From the NCBI RefSeq assembly GCF_018991925.1, contig NW_024742338.1, positions 4,952,769 through 5,016,768 of the forward strand: a DNA stretch of 64,000 bases, in the 5' to 3' direction. This DNA comes from Homarus americanus (lineage: Eukaryota > Arthropoda > Malacostraca > Decapoda > Nephropidae). Below, in pieces: positions 44,970-55,520 of this stretch. The stretch's first letter is position 1. Each line of letters starts with the position of its first letter. Made by a program: the position numbers and the translations under genes. A model generated the notes under the pieces. The model searched no databases and was not told where the DNA came from. It saw nothing but the letters and a program-made list of their open reading frames with translations.

Positions 44970-46637
44970 ATGGAACGTCGCAAGTGTGTGAACGGTGCTG
45001 ACAGTTTTTGCTACATATGTGGTGCCTTCACTCCTGGTAGCCTCAAGAAACCAATCACAAAAGCTGTTCGACTGAACTACAAAAGTTACTTCAAATGTCA
45101 TTTGGGTGACCAAGACAAGAAATGGGCACCTCATGTAGCCTGTAAGTCTTGTGTTAACCACCTGAGCGAGTGGATGTGTGGTAAACGAAGTTCAGGAATG
45201 CCATTTGCTGTACCAATGATATGGCGTGAACCTAAAGACCACAGTAGTGACTGCTACTTCTGTCTCACAAATATTAAGGGAATAAAAATCAAGACACGAG
45301 GCAAGGTACAGTACCCCAATATTGCTTCTGCAATCCGACCAGTACCGCACAGTGCTGAACTTCCAGTCCCAAATCCACCGACTGAACAAGAATTGAGTGA
45401 TTCCGATTCTACCTCTATCTCAATGGAAAACGACTACCAGGATGACTCTGAAAATACCAGGCCTAAACTATTTACTCAAGAAGCGCTTCATGATCTCATC
45501 AGGGACCTAAACTTGTCAAAAGAAAAGGCTGAAGTTTTGGGATCCAGACTAAAGCAGCGTAACCTGCTAGAAGATGGAGTGCATATCACTACAGCGCGTT
45601 ACCGACATAGACAGCTGTCTGCATTTTTCAAGATGGCAAACAACCTTTGTTATTGCGAGGACGCAGTATCTCTCATGCAACAACTCTGCAAGTCTGAAAC
45701 ATACAAGACAGAGGATTGGAGGCTGTTTATAGACTCAGGAAAAGACTCTCTGAAAGCTGTTCTTTTACACAATGGCAATCGGCTTCCATCTGTCCCAATA
45801 GCACACGCAACAAAAATGACTGAGAGCTATGAAACAATGAAAATTCTGTTGGCCGCTATAGAGTATGAGAAACACCAGTGGAAGATATGTGGCGATCTCA
45901 AAGTCATCAGTTTACTACTGGGCCTTCAGAGTGGCTACACAAAGCACATGTGCTTTTTGTGCTTGTGGAACAGCAGAGCTGATGCAGAGCACTATGTGAG
46001 AAAGGATTGGCCGACAAGACCAAGAGATGCGCCTGGAAGGTTTAACTGTGCTCACAATCCGCTTGTAGATCCAGAAAAGATATTTTTGCCTCCACTGCAT
46101 CTAAAGCTCGGTTTGGCTAAAAATTTCATCAAAGCTATGGATCAATTCGGTGCTGGAACTCTATACTTATCTCAGAAACTAGGTGGTGTGGTTTCCGAAG
46201 CCAAGTTGAAAGCAGGTGTCTTGAATGGACCACAAATTCGTATACTAGTTAATGATAGCGAATTCACCAAAACAATGAACCCACTGGAGAAAAAAGCATG
46301 GGAATCATTTGTCAATGTGTCAAAGAATTTTCTTGGAAACTATCGTGCTGACAACTACAAAGAAATCGTAACAACCATGCTTCAGAATTATCATGCATTG
46401 GGAGCAAGGATGTCCTTGAAATTGCATTTTTTCCACTCTCATATTGAATTTTTCCCAGGTAACCTTGGAGACGTTAGTGATGAACACGGCGAAAGATTTC
46501 ATCAAGATATCGCCATAATGGAGAGCAGATATCAGGGACAATTCAGTCCTAACATGATGGGCGACTATTGCTGGACACTGCAACGAGAAGAGAGCAAGCT
46601 GTACAAGAGAAAGAGTAAAGTTCAGAAGCACTTTTAG
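44970..46637 (+). CDS. 555-aa putative RNase-H-fold transposase
   Basis: Intact and intronless, starting MERRKCVNGADSFCYICG. The N-terminal ~100 residues hold three CxxC pairs (C14/C17, C58/C61, C95/C98), likely one or two zinc-binding folds for DNA binding. An acidic Ser-rich linker (141-160) follows. The central domain looks like a DDE/RNase-H fold: WRLFIDSGKDSLKAVLLHNG (D255 on strand 1), WKICGDLKVISLLLG (D309), an immediately following CFLC pair (C328/C331) with H341, and SDEHGERFHQD near the end (E505 or E508, H511). CxxC after the second Asp is known from CMC, hAT and P-type transposases. I recall similar uncharacterised proteins in other arthropods and in Hydra. Element type and catalytic assignment are inference; the frame itself is certain. 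Confidence 0.8.
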   Translation: MERRKCVNGADSFCYICGAFTPGSLKKPITKAVRLNYKSYFKCHLGDQDKKWAPHVACKSCVNHLSEWMCGKRSSGMPFAVPMIWREPKDHSSDCYFCLTNIKGIKIKTRGKVQYPNIASAIRPVPHSAELPVPNPPTEQELSDSDSTSISMENDYQDDSENTRPKLFTQEALHDLIRDLNLSKEKAEVLGSRLKQRNLLEDGVHITTARYRHRQLSAFFKMANNLCYCEDAVSLMQQLCKSETYKTEDWRLFIDSGKDSLKAVLLHNGNRLPSVPIAHATKMTESYETMKILLAAIEYEKHQWKICGDLKVISLLLGLQSGYTKHMCFLCLWNSRADAEHYVRKDWPTRPRDAPGRFNCAHNPLVDPEKIFLPPLHLKLGLAKNFIKAMDQFGAGTLYLSQKLGGVVSEAKLKAGVLNGPQIRILVNDSEFTKTMNPLEKKAWESFVNVSKNFLGNYRADNYKEIVTTMLQNYHALGARMSLKLHFFHSHIEFFPGNLGDVSDEHGERFHQDIAIMESRYQGQFSPNMMGDYCWTLQREESKLYKRKSKVQKHF

Positions 46638-46784
46638 AACTTCATATTTTGTCATTATAAAGGATTTGAACTTATGTTTTTTGGTACAATTTTTTATGAG
46701 CTTATCTGTGATAGGTTTAAAATTGTATCTTGCATGACGCGATAATGTTACTATATTTACTATTTTTTTTATTCTTTAAGAAAG

Positions 46785-47020
46785 TAGGTCTGATGGTAGA
46801 ATGAAACATCCAATTAATATTCATTAATATGAAATTAGTCATGAAAGCACAGTCACATGAGATAATCTCATCTTTTGCACGACACGTGATGGAATATTAA
46901 ATATTTGTACCTATTGATTTTTTTATAAAACCTGGTCTGATAGAACAAAACAAATATCAGATTCGAATTCAGCAATATGAAATTAGTTGTGTGAGCATGA
47001 TCTCATATGTGAACCATTTT
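46785..47020 (+). repeat. diverged direct repeat in the 3' end of the 555-aa element
   Basis: 'GTAGGTCTGATGGTAGAA ... AATATGAAATTAGTCATGA' (46785-46850) reappears as 'ACCTGGTCTGATAGAACA ... AATATGAAATTAGTTGTGT' (46929-46993), each followed by a GATAATCTCAT- or GATCTCATA-type word. They are possible transposase-binding subterminal repeats. Confidence 0.6.
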
Positions 47021-47967
47021 GGCTGTTGACCAGTGATTGGTCATTTTGAAATATATTTTACATATTGATACTATATAGCGCAGTGCAGTGTTGATTTAAA
47101 GAAAATAATCTTGAATTACACCAAGTGAACTAAAATTTTATGAGTGAAATGGCGGCATGGGGTGACTTCTCTTCTACCCCAATGCCTTCTTTTCTCCCTT
47201 CTCCTCCACCCCCATTCTAATTCCCATCATCATCATCATCAACCAGGAGCCTTCTACATGCACACCTCAAAGTAAGTGTACTTTACTGCATTTATTTTTA
47301 GTTTGTATGTAATTTTCGTTGAGCTGGAACCAGTTACCCAAAAACCCATGGAAACAATGGTTTCGGTTAACGAATTTTTCGGTTAACGAGCAACCTTCTG
47401 GAACGAATTGTGCTCGTTAACCGAGGGACCACTGTACACTCTTCTCAGTGGTGTTTATTGTACTACCTTCTAGCAATATTCTATAATAACTAACAGTCTT
47501 GAAATACTCGTTTATCTTGGATTATTCTCATCTTAAGTTTTCCATATTCAGTCAATACCTTTCTTTTTCATTCATTGTCCCTTATTCTTGGCAGATCTCT
47601 TTATTGTTGAAATAGAAGTTGGTGCAGAAGGCAACATCATTTTCTCAACTTCAAAGAAAGATTATGACTGTCACTCTATTGTGAGATTTTATGTGAGAAA
47701 AATTTATTTATTTATTTATCTTGTAACCATGTTAAATTTGTGTACATATAGCACTGTATTGATATTTATACCTTTAACCGCTCATAGGAGCGATTTTGGT
47801 TTGCAGGAGAATAAGACCCTTGTCGTTGACGTGATGAGTATAATTCGGTCAAAACCTGTTAAAGAACAATTCACATATAACAAATGCTGGTATATCAGGA
47901 CACACAGTTTGAATAGTACGATCAATATACAGTTCATAACCTATTAACCTTTTAAATATATCTCACA

Positions 47968-48308
47968 TGTTACAACTGCTGATACATCAGGACACAGTTT
48001 GTATAATATGATCAATATACAGTACTTAAATACACTTATTAAAGTTATTTAGAGTTCTTAGAGGATATACTAGTTCACAATCACACTCACGTTTTGGGGT
48101 TTAGGGTTTGACCAACGAGAACAAATATAATATCCTCTTGGCAGATGTTGGTTGAGCGAAAGTTCAAGATGTTGTCTCTACGGTAAAAGGTGATAGACTC
48201 TCCCTCAGGCAGTCATACAGCTGCTACCAGCTCCATCTCGCTTAGTAAGCTATCCTGAGTTGTCATCAGTTTCTTCAATCAACATGTGGCCGGCACGTGG
48301 CGATAACA
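47968..48308 (-). repeat. 3' LTR of the BEL/Pao element (approximate)
   Basis: On the - strand it begins TGTTATCGCCACGTGCCGGC directly after a G-rich polypurine tract and may end ...CAGCAGTTGTAACA, giving TGTTA/TAACA ends. A 92-bp diverged duplication of the same end lies just beyond (47880-47970), so the true end may be nearer 47876. Confidence 0.55.
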
Positions 48309-48353
48309 CTCCCCCTGTCGGGCTTTGCTCGAAATCACGGCATATCATTAGAT

Positions 48354-49700
48354 TCACTCTCCGACCCCTTCCAACAGGCAGAGTCTCGTCGCTGGGCATA
48401 TTAACACTGAGTCCTTTGTCTTCACTTTAACACTTCGCACAAGACCATCTTTGCTCGGTAGAGCCTCCAGTACTCTCCCAAGCATCCTCTGACTCCTGGG
48501 GAGGGGTTGTCCAGAGATGATCACAATATTCCCAGCGTGGAGATTATGGCGAGTTTTGAAGAACTTGTGTCGCTGACATAGTGTTGGGAGATATTCCTTT
48601 ACCCACCTCTTCCAAATTTGGTCCAAAATGAATTGGGCATGCTTCCATCTTCGTCGGTACGCTTCTGCCATGGACCGATCGCCTCCGGTGGACAGTGTCT
48701 CCGGGTTCATCCGCAGTATGAGAAGCGGCGTTAGTGCTTCTACTAGATCCTTTGGGTCGTCAGACACTGGGGTGATGGGCCTTCCGTTGATGATCTCTTC
48801 TATGGCGCAGAACAAAATGTTGTGGCGCTCATCGTCTAGTGTCTGGATGCCCACCACTCCCTGGAGGACCTTCTTTACAGTACGGATTTGTCGCTCCCAC
48901 ACTCCTTCCATGTGAGAGGCTGTTGGGGGATTGAACTGCCATTCTATCTGTTTCTGTAGGAGGGCATTCCCGACCTTGTCACTGTTGTTCCAGCCGCTCA
49001 TCGCCTCTTGTAACGCTCGGCTAGTTCCAATCATGTTGGTTCCCCTGTCAGACCGAATACGCTTGGGAGGTCCCCTACGGCAGGTGAATTTTGTCAGAGC
49101 ATTGACGAACGAGTTGGTGTCTAGTGAGGTGAGGACTTCTAGGTGTATGGCTCTGGTGGTCAGGCAGGCAATTAAACTTCCCCATCTCTTTGCCCAGGTT
49201 CGTCCTTGTTTAACCAAAAAAGGGCCGAAGCAATCAATTCCAGTGTAGGTGATCGGCTGGCCTCGTGGGCGCACTCGATCTTCTGGCAGGTCGGCTTGGC
49301 GTTGGTGGGTAAGCCTCCAGTTGCTTCTCCGACAAGTCACACACATCCGTATTGTGCGGTCGAGTAATTTGCGGCACTTAGGTATCCAGTACGTCTCACG
49401 TATTATGGCAAGAGTGTGTTCTCGTCCTGAGTGTCCAGCTCTAGTCGAGTGTACCTCTCTCACGATGAGCCCCGTGATCCTGTTGTCCCTTGGCAACAGT
49501 ATGGGATTCTTCTGGTCTGGGTGGAGAGCGGCGTGTTTCAGTCGGCCACCTACTCTGATCAGACCGTCCGTGTCTAGATGAGGTTCCAGCCGACTTACGT
49601 CGCTATCTCTCGCAAGTTGTCCCTGTTGTAACATTCCTAGTTCTCGAGGGAATCCTTTCTTTTCCACAAATCTTAAGACAGCTAATTTCGCCTCTTCCAA
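48354..49700 (-). pseudogene. BEL/Pao integrase and C-terminal domain (open frame, 448 codons)
   Basis: The zinc-binding HHCC region is complete (H90, H95, C120, C123). The catalytic triad is D156 (TYTGIDCFGPF), D218 (KRIRSDRG) and E265 (SHMEGVWER), followed by the DUF5641-type tail (GNIVIISGQPLPRSQRMLGR). This is the normal 3' part of a BEL/Pao polyprotein, inserting cDNA into the host genome. The frame itself has no stop, but it is not joined to a start or polymerase: the upstream RNase H frame overlaps it by 19 bases in another phase, marking a frameshift. Confidence 0.88.
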
Positions 49701-50296
49701 TTCGCTGACCTGGAGCTGATTTTCTCGGTGATGTTTGATCTTTCTATAAACCTAATCCACGCTACGCTCTTCAGAAGTCGATGCCACGAGGAGTACCTGG
49801 CCCATAGCTTATCGAGCATACCCTCCCCCTGGTCAGCGTTCGTTGTCAGCACCGTGGTTTCCTTCTTTACCTCTAGGTCTCCGTCTGTGAGGTCTGGAAT
49901 CCTCAATGGACTCTTTGGCCAACTGTCTTCTTCCAACAAGAGGAAAGCAGGTCCCCAAATCCACCTGCCCTCCTCGGTGAGCTCTGCTCCATATAGTCCA
50001 CGACTAGCGACGTCGGCTGGGTTCAGTGCCGACTTCATGTGGCGCCATTGTTCTACATTGGAGTCCTCGTGTATTGTTGCCGCTTGATTGGCCATGAAAG
50101 AATGGAAGCGTCTTTCGGTGTTTCGAGTGTATTGAAGGACTGCAGTACTGTCTGCCCAGAACACTGATCTGTCTATATGTAATTCAAGCTCTCTCCGTAG
50201 TTGTTTGCCTGCCTTGGCAGCCAGTACTGTCGCGCAGAGCTCGAGTCGAGGTATGGTCTGGTGTTTCAGAGGGGTTAGCTTGGCCTTGCCACACAC
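49682..50296 (-). pseudogene. BEL/Pao RNase H and linker (frameshifted)
   Basis: Contains LTPLKHQTIPRLELCATVLA, the RNase H entry block of BEL/Pao elements, then SVFWADSTAVLQY (catalytic Asp region) and HMKSALNPADVASRGL, a strongly conserved Pao motif. It ends out of frame with the integrase. Confidence 0.85.
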
Positions 50297-50334
50297 GAAG
50301 GAGATATGATGGGTTCCATCTTCACACGTGGTCC

Positions 50335-51380
50335 TCAGATAAGATACAGCTCACTACGCTTGTTGGGAGGTGTCGCAGAAGTGGTGTAGTTGCAAGGCAG
50401 CCACTGGATTCGCATCCTCGGGTCGGTAGCACCGTGGAACGTGAACCCGTGATAGGTGAGGAAGTTCATCCAGCCATCTTTGTCATGCCACCCTGTTCTG
50501 TTCAGCCATTCGTTCATCCCACCCAACACCTCGTCTACACTCATCTTGGAATATGATTTTGGCTCTTATGACGCTCGGGGCGATGAGTCCCAGTGGGTCA
50601 TATATGGGGCTAACCATACTCAGAAGGCCTCGTTTCGTCTACGGTTTCTTAGGGATCTGGACCCGAACTGCTACTAGTTCGTCCTTTTCCAGGTCCCACA
50701 AGATTCCCAACTGTCGTTCAGTGAGGGAGCCTGTCGTCTTTCAAATTACTTCCTTTACTCCCACGGCTTTTTCTGTCTGTGGAATTGCCTCGAGGACTTC
50801 TTGTGATTACAGACCCACTTCGTAAGTCTGAATCCTTCTTATTCCCTGGGAGTCCAGGTTCTTCATGGCGAAACGGGATGGGAAGTTGGTAGTGTCCATC
50901 CACTTGAGTAATTGACGTTGACCACTGCATCAGGACTCTCTTGTCTTTGACAGAAACGGGATCATCGTTACTGTAGGCAGAGTTGCATTCCCAGAAGTGC
51001 CTGACTTGTTTTTCCATTTTTGTCTCCGAATTTAGTGTTGCCATTCTGACAAAGTGGTTGATCACGACATAATCACGGCTCACCACTCCAAGCGGTCCAT
51101 TTATAGTCCAAACTAGAAGGGTGCATGCTGCAAACGGCTCTCCTTCCTTCCCGGTCCTTACTTCTAATGGTACTAGTGCTTGTGGTACGTCTAGACCTAT
51201 CAGGAGATCCACTCTTTTCGGTTCTTGGCATAGCACAGTACCTCGTCGGTGTTCCCACATGGTGACGTCTTGGGTGTCTGCGACCGACGCTTTCAGAGAA
51301 GGCGGTAGATTCTCAACAACAATGACCTTGGGGATAGTGATGGATCGGCTCTTTCTCACTCCTACTCTAGCCACTTTCAC
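50335..51380 (-). pseudogene. BEL/Pao aspartic protease (A17/DUF1758-like) with deleted polymerase
   Basis: On the - strand, VDLLIGLDVPQALVPLEVRT and WTINGPLG belong to the Pao protease region. QVDGHYQLPIPF follows, the block that normally precedes the reverse transcriptase. Shortly afterwards, near 50600, comes the connection motif SPIYDPLGLIAPSV, which normally follows it. The several hundred residues of polymerase palm expected between them are gone. Several frameshifts are present. Confidence 0.75.
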
Positions 51381-51607
51381 ACTGATCTCTTCGGTGTTTA
51401 CACTATTTCTTTCATGATAATGCCAATGGAGAGGGAAACTGGCCTTCCCTCTGCCTGCAGCCAGTTAGCTAGACTACGCGTGCAATATGATCGGTTGCTG
51501 CCTGAATCCAAGAGAGCTCTGGTGACCACTGCTCCTTTCACCTCTTGGTTCTTCTCTTCTACCCTGACTTTCACTATTGGAAGTGCGACTCTGCTGGACC
51601 CTTGTAG

Positions 51608-52663
51608 TCACAACTCGCAATCGTTGGGTTCTTCACACCGATCATCAATTCCGTTGTTGGTTATGGTTTCCCTGACCCATCTATGCGGATTTCTTTTCCC
51701 CATGGTACTTGTACCAGCTTCGATCTTCCATGATTTAGCTCCACTAGTTGCCGATTCCGGTGGTGGCAGAGTGGCCTTTAGTTGACTCATTCTAGGTCGC
51801 TTGTGGTCAGGTGATATGTCTATTTGGTAGGCGCCCCCAGTGATTGCTCTCTTCACCCTTTGGAAATTGGTCTGGTGTTCTCCTCTTTCAACTTCGCCCC
51901 GTTGCACCTTGCCACTGCTTGTCAGAACTCCCGTGAAGTGCAGAAGCCTCGAGTGTACTCCAGAGCAGCCATCTATACCATATACCATCTTCTGGCTGCA
52001 CTCCGCTATCCGGTGATTATGACCCAGGCAGGCGAAGCAGTGAAGTTCTTCCCTTTACGAGGGAAGTTCGTTCCCTGTGGACATGCTGAGGAATGTCCGG
52101 CACATCTGAGCAGCATTCATCGTCCGTTTCTTTGGTTGTCTTTATTCCTGATGTTACCAGACCCACAAGCTTCTTCCTCGACGAGGATTGGCGTGAGGGT
52201 GAGTCTGCCTATATTCAGTTTGGTTCCTCCGGTCCTTGTCCCTTTGGGGCCTCCTCCGCCTTGTCGATCATATCCATAGTGAATTCCAACATCCACTAGA
52301 TCCCAAGAGGCTTCCCTTGCTTCCTTTTGTATTTATGCACCTTATCCATATAGTCGTCCCTTACCTTTTCCTTGAATCTCTCATCTAACGTACTTGTCAA
52401 TCTGATGTAGTTCTCCCAGAACCTTCAAGTTCCTCATGCAATTCCCCAGTTCGTCAGAGAACTGTTGGGAGCCTGTTGCGTCATTTAGTCTCACAGTTGG
52501 ACCTTATTAGTTGACAGACGTAAGTGTGCTTGTTGCCGTGACGTTTCTCTAATATGTCCAAAGCTTCCGTGTACCATGCTTTGGGATCTTGTATTTGCAG
52601 GCATCCTCGCAAAGTGTCATTAGCGGAGCTGGCGTAGGCGATGAAAAGTGTCTCTAATTTCAA
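51608..52663 (-). pseudogene. BEL/Pao gag fragments
   Basis: The frame 52663-52481 (IAYASSANDTLRGCLQI, then WYTEALDILEKRHGNKHTYV) fits the DUF1759-like gag region of BEL/Pao. The region 51988-51608 is basic and Cys/His-poor, and lies where zinc knuckles are expected. It is broken by many stops. Confidence 0.6.
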
Positions 52664-52715
52664 AGCATCAAGTATTCTTGAACCTTCACGTGTACTATAC
52701 TGTACTGTACAGTAC

Positions 52716-52850
52716 TTGTGTCTGTACTTGCACTGTGCTTATATCAGTACCTGTACCTGTGCTTGTATCAGTACCTATGCCTGTGCTTGTATCTGTACCT
52801 GAGCTTGTATCAGTACCTGTACCTTTACTTTTATATCTTCATGAAGAAAA
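52716..52850 (+). repeat. 24-30-bp minisatellite (GTATCAGTACCTGTACCTGT)
   Basis: About five units of a CAGTACCTGTACCTGTGCTTGTAT-type sequence (written here in part). It lies just beyond the gag end of the BEL/Pao element. Confidence 0.85.
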
Positions 52851-53109
52851 TAAAATTTAGTCAGTGTTATCATACCAGACATACAGTTCTCCATTTCTGG
52901 AATCACTTAATAAAATTTATGTAAATACATTTTCATTACATGATCAAACCGTACCCATACATAGGTTGCGTAAATAAATAAGACATTCTTCTTATACATA
53001 CTGTATTTATATATTTTTTCTTTTGTATGTACAGTAATTTATGTACAAATATTTTTCTTAAATTAACACACAAAATAATGCCTAAATTTCCCAGTGATAG
53101 AGCTATTGG

Positions 53110-53400
53110 GTATGACTTACTGGTTAAGGTGATTCACCTAACTGGTCAAGGTGAGTCACAGCTAGTTAAGGTGAATCATGACTAGTTAGGGTGTCATAAT
53201 TATTTAGTTAAGCTGACTCACCTAATCGGTTAAAGTGGCACATGGGCGGTTAAGGTGACACATGCCTGTTTAAAGTGACACCTAACTGGTTAAGATGATA
53301 CCCAACTGGTTAAGGTGACATAATTGTCTAGTTAAGCTAATTCACCTAACTGGTTAAAATGACACGTAACTGGTTAAGGTTACACAATTGGCTAAAGAAT
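53110..53400 (+). repeat. degenerate 26-30-bp minisatellite (ACTGGTTAAGGTGACAC unit)
   Basis: About ten units with substitutions (TTCACCTAACTGGTTAAGGT and relatives). No coding. Confidence 0.85.
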
Positions 53401-53705
53401 ATTGGGAATGTTGAACGCTGAGTTTCTCTAACCTTGATCTTTGCCCTAGCGACAGGCAGCTGTTATCTCTCTGTAAGGTTCACTTCAAGGAATATCCAAA
53501 AATGAAATATCACTCCGAAAAATAGTGTGATTGTTAATTAAGCACGTTATAATTATTCGCTTTGGCGCTAATGTCCTAGTTTGTTTACATCTTGGAATCT
53601 TGAGAATAATAATTTCACTTTTATTTTTCCCAAAATGGAACGCAATTTTGTCAGATAGTAACAGAATTAATTTATAAATGCTAAAACAATTTTGGTAATT
53701 ATATA

Positions 53706-54848
53706 GGACTAACCCGCGGGCGAAATTGATTGAAAACAAGGTATTATTGTATTTCCGCACCCGACATTCCTACCCCTAATCTATTATCATATTCGAATAA
53801 GACGTCTTATTATAAGATCATTTTCTTCTATTGCACTACCGTCTGAGCAAGTAAATGTATAATAACGGAGATAGTGTATCCAAAATTTTCTTCCATTAAT
53901 CTTCCGCTATTATCACCTACTACACTGCGTGTCTCCTTCATAAATCATCACGCGCATGGGTTCCCGTATGTCACGCGGCCAATCAAAAGCGTTTTTTTTT
54001 TTGCAACCAATTAAAATTATTTGTGGTTTAATTCGCGGTATTTTTTGGCCCAATCAAATTTGATTTCTATTTTGGGTCTCATATTTCGAAAATCAAATTC
54101 ATATCCGACCATGGAAGTCTGCGATGGGTGTCACTTCAATTATATGGAGCTGATTGCGAGGTTGGGGGGAAAAAACGAAGAAACTATAGCATTTTTCGAT
54201 CTCGTGGTGTTCTCCCGACCGCAATAAAGTGTTCTAAGTGCAAGAACGAATGTAAATGTCGTCAAGACCAACATATGTGGCCTTGTGGTAACTCCAACGA
54301 CGAACAAGAACCAGGCCAATAAGGTAAGAAATAAGTGATTCCATCATATGGTGTGAGTCAGTTAGGTTACGTTAGGTCAGGCTTATGTTTTTCTAGTGTG
54401 TTTGTGTATTTTGTATTCGCTTAGCCATTATTTTTTTTTCGGAAAACGCCCCACAAAAAAAAGGCAAATTTCCGACGGAAATGAAGGTCATAACCGATCT
54501 AAACACACATAAATACACTAGAAAAATATATTTTTTTACTTTCTAACAGTTGGGTGCACTTATACAAATTTACCGATTTTTTTTTTATAAAAACGCCGGA
54601 TTTTCATTGTTAATCTCATAATGGACACTTGTAGTTTGTGGAAATATGTTAAAAAACGGATGTTTAAAAAGAACCGCTGCTTAACCTTTGTGGTTATGAA
54701 GAACAGACCTAACCAACCAAACAAACCTACCTAACTTCCCCGGTATATTAAACAGAAAGAACTAACTATGATATGGTGATATTTGAGTTATTTCTGGACG
54801 TGAGATGATTTGGCCGCATCGGCGCTATGCAGCCCGGCGGGTTAGTCC
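53706..54848 (+). mobile_element. Merlin-like (IS1595-type) TIR element, 1143 bp, non-autonomous
   Basis: The termini GGACTAACCCGCGGGC and, complement of the right end, GGACTAACCCGCCGGGC are flanked by TATATA on both sides. Inside, a zinc-ribbon-like frame (see 54111-54322) resembles the N-terminus of Merlin/ISXO2-like transposases; the catalytic domain is missing. The internal words CGCGCATGGGTTCCCG and ACGTTAGGTCAGG are unrelated to the other elements here. Confidence 0.65.
54111..54322 (+). pseudogene. Merlin-like transposase N-terminus (zinc ribbon), frameshifted
   Basis: One frame reads MEVCDGCHFNYMELIARLGG then ETIAFF. After a one-base shift the other reads FRSRGVLPTAIKCSKCKNEC, then WPCGNSND. 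The 'LPT..KCxxC ... C' arrangement matches the zinc ribbon that starts IS1595/Merlin transposases. Only about 65 residues remain before a stop and a possible splice donor (AAGGTAAGAA at 54319). Family placement is by motif only. Confidence 0.5.
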
Positions 54849-54929
54849 TATATACTGTATTAACCACAATACAATTTTTAATAAGAATATTGTAAGAAAT
54901 TTATTAGTAAATTTTAAGTATATTTTCAA

Positions 54930-55030
54930 TCAAGGGGTCACAGTTCAAGGTTGAAGAAGCTGCAAGTCAAGAAAAAGAACTCTTGGAACAATCTGCAAGA
55001 GACTGTTGTGAGGGCACCAAGTGTGAGCCG
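54930..55030 (+). mobile_element. LINE fragment, plus orientation
   Basis: 'GGGGTCACAGTTCAAGGTTGAAGAAGC ... CAAGAAAAAGAACTCTTGGAACAATCTGC' (pieces) is the inverse of the LINE 3' coding block seen at 43560-43610. It lies head-to-head with the next fragment. Confidence 0.55.
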
Positions 55031-55054
55031 AGCTTGCGTCCACCAGCTCCAGGA

Positions 55055-55520
55055 CACTTGACTGTGTAGTGCCCTCTGAGATGTTTATACACCCCAATTA
55101 GGTCACCCCTTGCCCGTCTGTAGTATAAACTAGGCAGTTGCAGGCGCTCTAATCTCTGGGTAACTGGCAGTCTCTAGCATATCTCGGGGACCAGACGGGG
55201 AAGCACCTTACTCTTAGTGTTACGAGGGACCGTGTAGTTATCTGAACAACCTACTAGTTTAGTTGCTTCATTCACCTTTTCACAATGGCCCGAGAACTGA
55301 TGGCAAATACTAAGCATATACTGGTTGTCTGCTACATATTGTTGGCAAGCACAAGTTCCAGATTTTGTCTGTATATGCGCCAGTGTTAATCAAGTTTATT
55401 CTTGGATGAGCTCACATTCGGTGCCGTCACAACGCTCTCTGGTAGATTGTTCTTTCTTAGCTCTCACCCCCGAAAAAAGTTTTCTCGACTTGCGGCTTCT
55501 TCAACCTTAGGATGTGGTCC
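55055..55520 (-). mobile_element. LINE 3'-end fragment, minus orientation
   Basis: It shares 'TAGTATAAACTAGGCAGTTG' and 'GACGGGGAAGCACCTTACTC' with the LINE copy at 43670-43850. A segment around 55410-55450 matches 43490-43525. Decayed, with rearranged order. Confidence 0.65.

Larger units (their letters stand above)
44665..47035 (+). mobile_element. DNA transposon with CACTGGTCAACA termini and a single intact gene (2371 bp)
   Basis: An inverted pair CACTGGTCAACA (44665-44676) and TGTTGACCAGTG (47024-47035) brackets one long gene. The flanks are ...ATAT on the left and ATTGG on the right, so a 2-bp AT duplication is possible but not provable in the TA-rich left flank. The 3' subterminal region contains a diverged direct repeat (46785-46895 and 46932-47020). 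CACTG starts and short duplications are typical of the CMC (CACTA-Mirage-Chapaev) group; that placement is tentative. Confidence 0.75.
44202..47434. mobile_element. pogo/Tigger-type TIR element 'P2' containing a second transposon
   Basis: The termini CAGTGATCCCTCGGTTAACG and, complement of the right end, CAGTGGTCCCTCGGTTAACG are flanked by TA at 44200-44201 and 47435-47436. CGGTTAACGAA repeats three times in the left ~90 bp and twice at the right. Its own remaining sequence (44202-44664 and 47036-47434) has no transposase; the gene between belongs to the inner element. Confidence 0.85.
47876..52680 (-). mobile_element. BEL/Pao LTR retrotransposon, decayed, 5' LTR and RT core missing
   Basis: Domain order on the - strand (right to left): gag-like fragment (52663-52481), zinc-knuckle/protease region (51988-50718), connection and RNase H (50700-49682), integrase (49700-48354), polypurine tract GACAGGGGGAG, then a 3' LTR beginning TGTTATCGCC at 48308. 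The polymerase palm that should lie between the A17-type protease and the YDPLGLIAP connection motif is absent, and frames are broken at several points. I find no matching LTR near 52.7 kb. Confidence 0.85.
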
